A model generated the notes under the pieces. That model was given only the letters and a program-made list of their open reading frames with translations, ran no database searches and was not told the origin of the DNA. This document shows positions 1-11,700 of a stretch of 60,000 nt of DNA, in pieces (positions within the stretch are counted from its first letter, which is position 1; each line of letters opens with the position of its first letter). The DNA is from Nymphaea colorata. Taxonomy: Eukaryota > Streptophyta > Magnoliopsida > Nymphaeales > Nymphaeaceae. Where the stretch lies: the NCBI RefSeq assembly GCF_008831285.2, contig NC_045144.1, positions 19,857,716 to 19,917,715 of the forward strand. Direction: 5' to 3'. Both the position numbers and the translations under genes were made by a program.

Positions 1-197
1 GCGAGCGCTGCCAACGTGTTCCGGCTGGCGCCACCGCCGTCGATCTGAACGAAGGCGATGATGGCAGCGCAGAGCAGCGGTCCGGCGACTATGAAGATGG
101 TCCTCTTGGAGAGCCATGAAGGGATTCCGGCCGGAAGTTGGGTGGCGGAGGAGCTGTGGAGAGGCAAGAGGGGAGCAATGCTCTCGTTGTTGTCCAT
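1..197 (-). CDS. TDT: Tonoplast dicarboxylate (malate) transporter, first exon, runs off left edge
   Basis: Reading the minus strand from an ATG at 197 gives 65 uninterrupted codons to the window edge. The product begins MDNNESIAPLLPL, followed by a basic stretch (WLSKR), then a hydrophobic membrane segment (IFIVAGPLLCAAIIAFV) and a small loop ending in GGGASRNTLAAL. The pattern GPLLCA, then about 16 residues, then SRN matches the N-terminus of plant tonoplast dicarboxylate transporters of the SLC13/DASS family, which move malate and related acids across the vacuolar membrane. The dileucine-like PLLPL near the N-terminus fits vacuolar targeting, but that is inference. Only about a tenth of the protein is present, so function rests on this short match. 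No stop or splice site is visible inside the window. Confidence 0.72.
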   Translation of the reverse strand, partial: MDNNESIAPLLPLHSSSATQLPAGIPSWLSKRTIFIVAGPLLCAAIIAFVQIDGGGASRNTLAAL

Positions 198-250
198 TTT
201 GGTATAATGGCCTTTTGGATCATTCTCTTGAATGACGAACTCCTGTCATT

Positions 251-257
251 TTTATAT
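251..257 (-). promoter_or_regulatory. Possible TATA box of the dicarboxylate transporter gene
   Basis: The minus strand reads CATATAAAA about 55 bases upstream of the ATG at 197. This would give a short leader of roughly 20-30 bases. It is the only good TATA-like match close upstream, but nothing else confirms it. Confidence 0.3.
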
Positions 258-535
258 GGAAGACGATGCTTCCTCCACTTGTCGCTTATACAAAACCAGC
301 GTAAAAGTCTGGTGGCCGGAAAAAGGTCCCACGTATATTATAAAAAAAAAAGGTACTGATTTGTAAATTTTAAAATTATATACCTGGGAAAAAGTGCAGA
401 ACGGCTGCACTTTAGGCTGTAAAAAAAATTATTCCTGAACTCTCGTAGAAGCAGCGGAGGACCACGTCAATTAGATTTTGCATATAAAAGTTTTTAAAAT
501 TACAAGCCTTGGTAAAACTTTTTCAAAAGTTACCC

Positions 536-737
536 TAGGTGTTCCGTTTGATAGTAGAGTAAAATTTTGAGTTGTAAAATTAGGGTTATTAAAAAATTTA
601 ACCTCTTCAAGTTCGATTCATCGAATTTGGCAGAGTAATTTTTCATGTGTTTGATTTGAGTATAAAAGGTCATACAAAAGTAGTAAGTTTTCTCTTCTTA
701 TGCACATTAAAATCTATGTGCATCAAACGGGGCTTAA
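536..737. repeat. Possible MITE remnant
   Basis: The left end contains GTTCCGTTTGAT and the right end, read in reverse, GCCCCGTTTGAT, about 200 bp apart with AT-rich DNA between. Short inverted ends built on CCGTTTGAT are typical of plant non-autonomous DNA transposons. No convincing target duplication was found, so the boundaries are approximate. Confidence 0.28.
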
Positions 738-2879
738 TAGATCAAATCCTAACGATAAAATTTAATTAAAAAAAAAAAACCTAACGCTATCAAACACCAA
801 AGCTTGTTATAGACTAGCTTTATGTACTTAATTTCATTAAGTATAACAAAAAAAAAAATCATAATTAATACCTTAAAAAAAAACTTTGTTTCTGTAGAGA
901 TAAAAATGAAAAAGGCTGACGTTTTGATTGTTAGAACTAAGTTGGACTTACCGTTGTTTGGTCTTAAAATCCAGAACGCCGAATTCTGGTGGGCAAACAA
1001 TCGATGCCCATGGAAATCCAACGTTGATTGATCGTATTCGTTCGGCCGCCAAGGGACCCACGCTTGCACCAACCTCTCTTTGTCTTTGGGTCTCTCGGGT
1101 GGTGGCTTTTTTTAATCATATAAAAGACATATTTATTTCCATAGTAACCTACCAGTATTTGAAAATTAGGGTCCTCTTCAGCAGTTGATCAAGTGAAATG
1201 TTATACGCAAGACTAATATTAGTGAGCATCATTAATTTGATTCTAAATTGATGATGCTCTTTACTTGGCAATGGAGTTGTAAGAAGAATCTACGTTATTG
1301 GTTTGGAAGAAGAGACTTTGGACTCCTTTTATTTGAAATTTTTATATTTTTCTCTAAATTTGTTTAGCATTTTTAACTTGTTAATTCTCCAAACTCCATG
1401 AAATCATAAATGCATGTCTTGTTGTTGGTGTCCTAAATTCCTCACCTCAATTTTCAATTAAAATTATATATAAAATATTATATACTTCCAAGTGAGGAGG
1501 GAAAAACCACGATATGGTTGAAGGCGAAAGCCCCGATCCAACCCTCATCTTCCGCTCCAACCACGCTTTAACTTCCACATCAAGACGGACCACCTATTAG
1601 CGTCCAACGTGTCCATTATACCAAAATTATTCTTGTAAAGTTAAATTTGATCAAAAGCACATAAATCACGTACTAGTCTGTATACATCTCAACTCCCCTT
1701 TTTTTTTTCATTTTTTGCTTATAGATCTTCGAAAATATCATGGTAAATTGAATAAAAAGAAAGAGATCTTTCGCAATATCAGTGACATATAATATATGTG
1801 TACAAAGGATAAAGTTAGAAGGATTTGTGGGGCAACAGTGCTTTGAGGGAAGGGGAAAAAATATTGCCAACTTGAATAACAAGGGAAATGATAAGAAGAG
1901 GGTAGTCAGCAGGACAGAAGGGAGCAGATAAGGATGCATGCACTGCTGCTGCATATCCTGGACGGAATAATGATTGAGAGTATTTAAATGGAAATATATA
2001 TGTATGCTGCGGCCATGATAACCAGGGGGTGCCTTTTAACAGTAGGCTTCGCCCCACGTATTCATGATTTGGACAGCTCGGACCAATGGCGGAGTCACAT
2101 GGTGTGACTAACTACCCACGCTGGTATCTTAAAATGTCCTTATTTTTAAATATGCATCTTTTAACATTTATTTTTATATGTATATAAGTACCTCACCATC
2201 AGATATAAGTATTTTTAAACGAGTGCTCTTTCAGATAATTTGTTTAGGTCTGCTACTTGCTCGGACCGATCCACCAAAGTTCATCATGAAATGTTGGGAA
2301 AATAGAAAAAGAAAGGGACCAATATAGAGATCAGGCTCGTGAGCACTGGTGGTTGTTGGAGCAAAGGGCAAAGCATTGTGATGCGACATACTGAATATAA
2401 TTTTTAAAAGTTTTTGTCGGGGCCAATACCTATTTTTCAAAAATTTTATGGGGTCAAATTCATATTTTTGAAAATTTTAATGGATAGATTTTAATTTTTC
2501 AAAATGTGAAAGCAAAGGTCACCCTTGGTCGAGTTCACTTTGTCATGCTTTATTGACATAAAATGGATAAATAAATCTAGGGATGTTAATAGATCGGATC
2601 CAGATTGAATATCCCGTTAAACTGCTTAAAGGTAGAGTATGAAACAAAAACCTTCATATTTGACCAAAAAATCAGCTCGAAATAGAATTTAAGAAATGAT
2701 GTTCAATTATATTTGATTTTATCTAATTGAGTTTGCAATTGGGTTCATATTCATATTTCATTTTTAAAAAATATATATATCTTACTTCCAAAAGTCTGTT
2801 CTTAATGTATAGATCCAATTTGCAAATTTAAAAGTTGGATTGGATTCAGACGTGCAAATAAAAGTCAGGCCCGACCTAA

Positions 2880-3047
2880 GTGATGAATTGTTTTCAATTC
2901 TATTTTCATGAGTGTTGCTCTTCTACACTGCAAATAGTGAGTGATGAATTGTTTTGAATTCAATTTTCATGAGTGTTGCTCTTCTAGTGATGAATTGTTT
3001 TCAATTCAATTTTCATGAGTGTTGGTCTTCTACACTGCAAATAGTGC
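2880..3047. repeat. Three-copy tandem repeat of 44-60 bp
   Basis: A unit starting TGATGAATTGTTTTCAATTC and ending in a CACTGCAAATAGTG segment occurs at 2881-2940 and 2987-3046. A shortened middle copy at 2942-2985 lacks the last 15-16 bases. The copies differ by only a few bases, so the expansion is recent. No coding sense is apparent. Confidence 0.9.
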
Positions 3048-4315
3048 GAACAGTTTAGTTGAAAATATACCATATGACCACTTAAATTCTGAAGCAGCTC
3101 TAGACCTCGCAGACAACAAGAAAGAGGGGCCTTCGGCTTCTCCTTGGCGCGGTGGATTTCCTCTCGCTCCGGCCACATGACAAGGAATCTTGGCCGAACA
3201 AGTGGTTCTTAATACAAAAAATGTAATTGCGGTCAACAATTTAAGTTTTTCCTTTTCTGATTTTCAAACTAAAACCGGACTTCTTATGGAGACAGCGTGT
3301 TGCCATTCGCTTTCGCTCTTTCCTTGTTGAGGAGTAGAAGAAAGAGATGCATGTGAGTATTTATTATTTTGTTTGTTCATGCATTATTGTGTAAGGCCTG
3401 ACGTCAGGGCCTTTGGATTCCTAGAAATAGAACATGGGACCCGCGGCCACCCTAAGCTGTTTATTCAGAAACTTCAAACAATTAACATGATTGTTAGTTG
3501 TTGACTAATAGAAGTACTAAATATTTATCTCTACTTAATAAAGGCTGAGAATTGATTCCGGTTGAGCCAACCTAAGGTTCGACAAAGACACTTTCAGGCT
3601 GGCAAAAGCTCTTGTTGGCCGCTCAAGTTCGGCCCGTTTAGTTATCAGGTTGGGTCTAACCGTCAACTTTATGTCCATCTCATACTTGGTTCGTTGTCTA
3701 CCTATATTTGAAACCTTTAACATTTACAACATAGCAAGACAGTTTTAAGGCAGGCAAGATAGTTTGAAGGAAGCAATCGACAATCCATGAAGAGTTTATT
3801 CTAAACGAATGGTTGATGCTGTGCCAAGAATTTCAAAATGAGCCAACTATCACTGTCATGCTGAAGAATATATATATAACTCAACCCAATAAGGTTTTTT
3901 TATCATGCCAGTTCAAATAACAAATAACCAGCTCACATCAAAAACCAGCTACCCAAACACCCTTGTTCAAGTACCTTGTGGGTTGCCCACCCTTAACTAA
4001 ATTAAAATAGAACATTTATATCTGTATGAGATCTTGGATTGGAAGATGGGAGACCAAGGGCAAACCGGGGCCGCAAGAGCCTAGGCCCTCTTCAAAAAAA
4101 AAAAATTTTAAATTGATATGTAAATTTTAGAAAAATTTTATTCTGTATAAAAAAAATTTTAAATTGATATTTTTGTTCCTGTCAAAATTTAATTTAAAAA
4201 CTTTAATTGGACCCTCAAAAATTTTGAGATAGACCTTTGCCATTTTTTCATTTTCTGTACGGTCTAACCTTACAGTCATGTCCCACGCTTTTTGCTGCCA
4301 GAAGGTGTAAATTCT

Positions 4316-4583
4316 TATTGGCGTTTGGATGACACTCTTATAAAACTTAGATATTGTGAAAATCACTAAAACTTCGTTTATATGTTTGGATGACAAGAGG
4401 AAACCTTGTTTCAAAATAAAAATCAATTTTGCCCAGGCATTTTATAAAACCAAGTTTTGCCAAAACCCAGTTTAAACAAAATGCAATTTTGGTGCCATCT
4501 AAACGCACATGAAATAGCGAGTCGGATGCAAAACTGGGTTTTGCATTCAAAAACTTCTTGTCTCCAATCAAACGCCCTCTAAG
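4316..4583. repeat. MITE-like element with GGCGTTTG ends
   Basis: The left end reads TTGGCGTTTGGATGACA and the right end, in reverse, GGGCGTTTGATTGGAGAC, roughly 260 bp apart. The interior has further self-complementary pieces such as CAAAACCCAG and CTGGGTTTTG. This is the usual build of a small non-autonomous DNA transposon. No exact target duplication was found. Confidence 0.45.
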
Positions 4584-6510
4584 TATTTTATAATAATTAT
4601 CATGTTTCTTGCACAAGTTCTTATAATTTAAGAATATGTGTTTTAACAATGCAATGTTTTTATAAAAAAAAATTATAGTATCTTTGATTCATTTTTTTCT
4701 TTATACCACTAGATTTGGCAAATAAGATGAAATATTTCCCGTGCTTACCCAATGATGAGTCCTGCCATTTTGAAAAGTTGGTGTTTAAAAGGAAAAGTGA
4801 CTTTTCTTATTTGGGTATTCAGCAGGAGTACTAGTAAAACATGAACAACTTAGTTAATTTAACTTAGTCAATTCAATGATCATGGAACACTTTGCCTCAA
4901 TCTTTGAGTTACATTCATGAAACAGTTATAAGATATTCTTGTTGCCAAACGGCCATATAGGATGTAGGATTTGAAATGAATGTACTATTTATCTTCATAC
5001 ATTTGGATTAATAAAGTTCATATTTAAATACAAATAAAAAAATATGCATCATATTTGAATGTGGTATTTAAATCCAACTTTTAAATTCACATCTAATTCT
5101 GATCCAACTTTTAAAAACACAACCAAATCCAACCGGCAGTACAAATACGTTAAGAACTGATTTCAATATAGATATTGGATATGAGATATTTATTTAAAAC
5201 TAAATCCAATTGGATATCTATTTTTTATCACATGTCATTCCTTAAATGCCAATATATGATTCAATTTTTTAATTGGATGTTTTGTTTCTTCTCAGATTGG
5301 ACTTTTTTGAAACAGTTCAGTCAAATATTTAGTCCAAATCCGATCTATTGTTGTCCCTATGGCCAAGCGATTAATTATACGAAGTACTATCGACTTTCAA
5401 AAATCAAATAAACAAGCTAACAAGCTAAAAAGTTATTTCACATATTTATTTGCTATAGAACATCAAGTGCTTAATTTCACATATTATGCGTCGTTAAAGA
5501 AGTCAACAACTAATTATTCAAAGTTCACTGCAACTGGGAAATGAAAATTTCAAGTGGGTGTCAAATATTTTTTGCAGCTATGTCTTCTTTTCTTGAGGCG
5601 GGACCATGACGGAGTTCTTATGGACCGGCAGGATCTGAAACAGTGGATCATTATGCACCCACGTTAAAACAAGCCAACTGAAATCTAAAACTGGTGGCTT
5701 CAAAGAGCGCTGCCAAAGAATGATTCAGCAACACCTATCAAGCCAATATGGCTGGATTCATATGAGACAGAGTGGTTCTGACCTATGCATGTTCATGGCA
5801 TCCAGTGTGATGAAATGAAGTGGTGCTCGCAGGAATGTGGTTTCTCAAACTCAGGGATCTAAGCATTGAGTTGTGTGCATGTATGAGCAGGCCGAGGCCA
5901 CTGTGCAGTCTGATCGAGTGCGGCAACGACACCAGTGAGTAAGTCAAAACTGGGTATTCTGTCTTTTGGCAAATAGAACACTTTGTGAATGTTTCATGAA
6001 TCTGCTCTAATTTTTTTTTCATGATTCTAGTATTTCATAAATTTACTCTAATCTTTGTGGTATGTTCATAGAACACCCACTAAATGTTCCAACTGCCAAA
6101 CAACCCCCAAGGTTTTCCTAGTAGTCTTACAAGAATTCCAGTCTTTCTAGAACTGTTACAAACTAAAACCAGTGTTTGATTAAACTCATGGTCCTAACAA
6201 TTTGCAAATCTAAGAACTTTTTTGTCCCTTAAATGCGCCAATCTCTTGTCAAATGGGGAGGATCGCGACCTCAGATCCATGGATTGAAGATGCAAGGATT
6301 ACATTTATGTCATAATTCTTCACTCTTTAATCAAAGTAAAGAAGATCCTTGTGAAAAAATAAAACAAAATCAAGAAACTAAAATCTTGAAATATAAGATC
6401 CCAAGATCTCATGTCACCTTATATATGAGATATATACAATGTAATCAAACCGGTAGCGGGGCTAGAATCTTTAGGTTAAGGGGCATTATTTTAAAAGTTT
6501 TCATGTTTTA

Positions 6511-6776
6511 AGGGGTTGTTTGACAGCATGGACACTTTGTGAGTATTCCATGAAGTTGCCCTAAAAACGGGGGCAGATTCATGGAATGTGAACTAGTGTT
6601 ATATGGAATGTGAACTAGTGTTATATGAATCTACTCCATCTTTGGTGCAAGGGGCACCAATATATAAAAATCAATATATAGTTGAAAACTTGAAAGAACT
6701 CTTATAAAAGAAATTTGATGGGTTTTGCCTACACCAGCTCCCATGTATCTCCGCTACTGAATCAAACGCCACCTAG
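6511..6776. repeat. MITE-like element with GTTTGA ends
   Basis: The left end AGGGGTTGTTTGACAG and the reversed right end GGTGGCGTTTGATTCAG form imperfect inverted ends about 265 bp apart. The interior words (ACTTTGTGAGTATTCCATGAA) recur in diverged form near 5960-6110, so a small family is present here. Confidence 0.3.
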
Positions 6777-7144
6777 GTGTAGGAAGGTGGACTTAATCCC
6801 TCTCCAAAGTTCTCCTACCGTTCACGAAACAAACGGACCTATTAGATCCTCGCTATTGCCATAATCAATGTGTTTTGTTTTGTTCTCATATTTTATGGCC
6901 TACTTGCTAGAGTCATAGTTGTCTTGTTTGGCCCACTCGGTCCGAATTAGGGAGAACAAAATGAAACCTCAGTGTTTGAATTTCACAACTGCAGTGACAT
7001 TTAAGAGTTTCAACAAAGCCACACATCGTAGTGATAATTTGGCAATGTTCATGTCTATTATTTAATTCGTAAAGGTAGGGGCCTACCTGGAATCATAATT
7101 TGACACCTGCATGGGCCTGAAAACAATTTTTTTTTTCTTCCCAA

Positions 7145-7330
7145 GGGTGTTGGCGCATTTGCTATAGGTGGCCGGTCACTGGTTCGAGTAGCATGGCCGT
7201 CTACACCTCTTGTGTGAACGGAAGGGAAGTGATGCACTAGTTAATGTGCAGCGCTGGCTCCAACCTAAGCACTAAGGGGAAGGCGTTGGCTCTCACTTAG
7301 GCAGTAGGATTTTCTCTCACTCACCCAGAA
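7145..7330 (+). mobile_element. Possible tRNA-derived SINE
   Basis: A GTTGGCGCATTTGC stretch resembles a polymerase III A box, and GGTTCGAGTAGC some 20-30 bases downstream resembles a B box. A T-rich tail signal is not clear and the A-B spacing is shorter than usual. The layout recalls Au-type plant SINEs but remains tentative. Confidence 0.28.
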
Positions 7331-8768
7331 AGAGAAAATTTTCTCACCATTGAAGAAATAATTTGGAAAAAACAATGGTGACATTTATTTTGCACACTTC
7401 ATTTAGCTTGATGGTGGCCTTTCCATGACCAAATATTTCTTTCTTGTGAAGGTGAAATAACTAAAGACGTAAATAAATAAAGCAAGAATAACTCGTACAA
7501 TTAAATCGATGCAATTTAGCTGAATATGCGAGTTGCAGATACATTTTTTTGGCCAAACTAGTTGCATGGATGTTATCTCCATGTTTGAAACTTAAAATAT
7601 GAAAAATGAAAAACATGCTTTTGCGACGTGTAAGTCTTATCCAATAATGAGTTCAAGAACAATGGTCCTAATTTTTTAGCTAACCTTTGAATATATATAT
7701 ATTGAATGATTATTCTTTATCTTGTTTTGGACTGGGACATCAAACAGGGACCGTCCATACAATTAGTTTTGCAAATGTAAACTGTTTTCAAGTTGGAGTG
7801 TGTTGTTGTAGAGTACACAGAAATGCTTCTGAATAATTGAACAAAGAAAAATCTACAAAAGATCTCTGAACAACTGGGCAGATAATAAACAATGACCCAT
7901 CTCGAGAAAAATATCAAACTAAGTGCTCGATTTTTCCCTCTAATTCTGAAGCAGAGAACATTAAAATAAATGAATGAATTACGAAATTACATTTCTAAAT
8001 AAAAATTACCTCTGAAAAAAGAGAAATTTAAAAAATAAAATCAACCCCACTGGACAGGGAGAGCTCGCGGGTCCCCATCAGTCTTGTTCCCACAAAGCCT
8101 CAGTCCTTGTCGGGAGACGAAGAACCTTGTAATTGGACGGCGACATTGAAAGAACCCTCATTGTCCAACGAGGGATGAGCTTTTAAAATTTTATTTGTTA
8201 GAAATAACTATGCATGTATCTTTACATTTTTCAATGAGAGGCGGCTGTTTGAAAATTAAAAGGAAAGTTGAGCGTGTCAATTTGATGTAGTTTATCAGAT
8301 AGGTGGTGATTCACCCAAAAAAAAAAAAAAAAAGAAAACAAGTGTCCAATTTATATCAAAAAAACCATATGATTTTCAGGCTTGTAAACCTCTTCAACCC
8401 AAGAACAGCATATTTCTCATATCTTGTTCTAGTTGTTCGTATAAAACCCCCAAAAAAGTAGCCCATTATGTCCTACACTTCTATCTCCAAGAACCTAGGT
8501 TTAGACATACATATACCAGTCCATCGAGGAAGACCAATGAATTATTTGGATAAAGAAAGAGATGCATTTTTCCTGCACGAGGTTAATCAAAGATGCAGGA
8601 GGGGTCCGTCTGCACAACCAATTTCCCTTGTGGGGTTTTGCTTAGATAAGATAGACCTTTTTCATGGACAAGGTGGTGTAATCGTGATCACATCTCATGA
8701 TTAAAGGAAACTGAAATAGGACTACCAAAATTTCACTTAAATTGATAAGAGCAATAGATATTTACATG

Positions 8769-11700
8769 TTAATTATACATGGATCTGAATCCTTCTGTCA
8801 GAGCGACAACCTTCGCCGACAACCTCGGCTGCAGTTTTGCTACTGCTTCACGAATATCCTGTAAAACACCCGAAAAATTAAGCCCACAAATATGATAAAT
8901 AATGCATTCATGTCTAGGAGAGATCAATAATATAATCACCTCCATTTTGTATCTCGATGAGAAATGTGTGAGCACTATTGCCTTGTTCCTTAACCACTGA
9001 GCGTTCCCAATAATCTGCAGCTTCAACCCAACGTTTAGTCATTATATACTCTAGGAGGGTTAAAATCTGAAAACGGATAAGAAAGTCGATAACAAGATCA
9101 TGATACTCAAGAACGTGTTAACAGCTGCACACGACTAAGTATTCTTCAGGTGAAACCATCATGCAAGGTTAAGCATTAGTAACCGAAAGGGATAGAGACT
9201 AACCCAATTAAGATAACTAAATTCTAACTTGAAAAGATTTTGCCCAGTTGGTGATCTACACCGGAATGAAACAGTAACAATTAACAATGTGAATATCGAG
9301 AAAGACCGAAGGCTAGACATTGCATGAAAAAATAATGAAGATATTGCAAAGTTCTTCATCCATCTGCTTGCTCACAATTTGCCTCCGTAGTTTTCCAACT
9401 CTATGTAGAGATGGGGAAAATATTGACCTAATCATGATGCCTGGTGAAATGGTCAAAAGGTAAATGCATGTACGGTCAGAAATTCTTAAACGCTGGAAAA
9501 GGGCACAAAAAGATTGTTAGACAGCCCTGACTGTGAAGAAACTATTGGAAGAAAAAGAAAAAACTGAAACTTTCGGAGCACTATTATCTGCTCAATAAAG
9601 AGGCCCATCCTATTTCCTCAGGAGTTCAGATAAAAGCCAGCCCAAGCAGCTACGTCACATGGGTGCTTCTAAATGGCTGCCACACCCGTGTCACATCCAT
9701 GTTGACGCTGGTACTAGTACTGGTGATTCTCAGACACAGCACTTCCGGTTCAGTCAGCCGAACCAGGTCAAAACTGATCATTTTAAATGAGCACATAATG
9801 AAACTATCTCTAACACAAAAATTATAGATAAATAAGATTACTAAACAGCTAAAATAGCTATGTAATAAATGACTTATATACATATATATACACACATATA
9901 TATACATCCTCGCTGCACCTGCACCTAAACTTTTTTGAAAAATTGCCGCACCCCCAACCCGCACCCCACATCCATGTGACATAGCGAAGCAGACAGAATA
10001 AACAAGAATAAAACCATCAGAACCACAATAGCTCCATCAGTTCAGAAAGACACTCCATGCCTCCTTCTTTTCCAGGTTTCATATCATCCTCTATGAAATA
10101 ACTAATCCATGCCTCTGTAGCTCCCTGTCCTGTTTTTTCATACCTCTAAAGCAATCAAGCATTCAACTGGAGTCTCTTCCAAATCATTAATAAGATACTA
10201 TAAGAATCAAGATGTCAAAGGTTTTCATCAGTAGGATCATTAAGAAGCAAAAGATTAAAATCCTTGGAACATAAAATCCAGAACCAAGAGGAACAGCCAT
10301 CAGTAACTGTTCTTTTTAGTGTGACAGTTCAGAGCCATTTTGGCAATGCAACCACAATCCAATGGTCTAAACAGGAACAGAATTATGTCAAATGGTCCAA
10401 GTGACCAGCTCTTTTATTATTGCCTTCATCGGCATATAATCCACAACCAAAAATTCATGCCAACAATTTGTTGGCATGGTATCAGTGAGTTGCTGGTTGC
10501 TATGAGAAAAATACAAAAGAAACAGAAAGGTGTTAAGAGACATGGAGCTTGAGGAGAAGCTACTCATTCAAAGTACAGCAGCTCTATTGTTGCAACTTGC
10601 AACTATAGCTGCTACTTATACGCTGTACCAGGGCATGCTTGACCCTTGATTACAATTTTCCACATAAAGGCAATCATCTACTTGGTTTTGGCAAGTACAT
10701 TAACAAATATGGCATTGTATAACTTGGAAGACTAAAATGACCCCATCGATAGATGTGCTTAATACAAATGGGCGCCATATTTTCTAGTCCCAACTCAGTC
10801 AGATGTCCATATACTAAATATTCATTAAGCCAGTATCATGTTGGTGTGATTTATTTCTTGTCCCCAACTCATTTCAGATGCTAACTCCAGAGTTCCAAAT
10901 GCTCAATGACTACGTTGGCTGCTCTGCAATATTCTTACACCCCCAAAGAACTCAAAAGGCCCAGGAGGCTTCTACAATATCACAAGGTTAAGTTTCATAT
11001 GTCAATATTCATCAAAAGGAGCTGGATCAGGCAGAAAACCAATCCAACGTTGCAAAATATGCATGCAATTTTCTTTTTTTTTTTTGCCGGTTCTACTAAC
11101 GGAAACCATAACCTAGGTCAGCAGACATTGTCACTCGACCACAAGGGGTGGGTGCCCATGAGGTTCAAACCTTCAGGCCCCTGCCTAATGTTCAGCACTG
11201 CCCTAGTATGCCACACCCTCTCACAGCTTCATACATACAAATTTACTTGGAATATCCCATATGAAAAGATGACTTCAACAATCTCAGTTACATAATGCAG
11301 AATCACATATTTGAGCAAGAATGCAAAATTTTCTGAACAAAAAATATAATCTGAATTTTTTGCAGCAATATGTTAATAACTTGCAGGATCTTGTAGTGCA
11401 ATAATATATCACAACTCATGCAGAGGCACCCAAATAAAGCATTTAAGAACCTTCTGCACAACCAACGAAACTCACCTCAGATAGATGAGTGTGGCCATGC
11501 TGTCGTGCATGTTCAATGCTAATGTCATCATCAAGAAAGGTCGCCTATGGAAAATATATACATAAAGGATGACTAATCAGTTATCCAAACAGATAGAAAA
11601 TTTTAAAAAACAATAATAACAGGTATAAGAAAGTGAAAAAAATGCAATAATTATTCAAATAGTGCCATGAGAAGATAGTCCAGCTTAGCCAAGTTTTATC

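Larger units (their letters stand above)
198..2879. other. Intergenic, AT-rich, no gene seen
   Basis: Apart from the transporter promoter and a possible MITE at 536-737, this stretch shows only short open frames with no recognisable domain, A/T runs and scattered low-complexity sequence. No RNA gene was recognised. Confidence 0.6.
3048..8768. other. Intergenic, repeat fragments, no supported gene
   Basis: This stretch holds MITE-like units at 4316-4583 and 6511-6776, a SINE-like unit near 7145-7330, poly-A/T runs and many short open frames without domains. A 78-codon frame at 8468-8704 converges on the TRZ2 3' end and is not recognised. I see no tRNA or other RNA gene. Confidence 0.5.

Noticed and set aside
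8468-8704. 78-codon ATG-started plus-strand frame near the TRZ2 3' end
   Set aside because: No domain, signal peptide or promoter was seen, and the length is within chance for this window.
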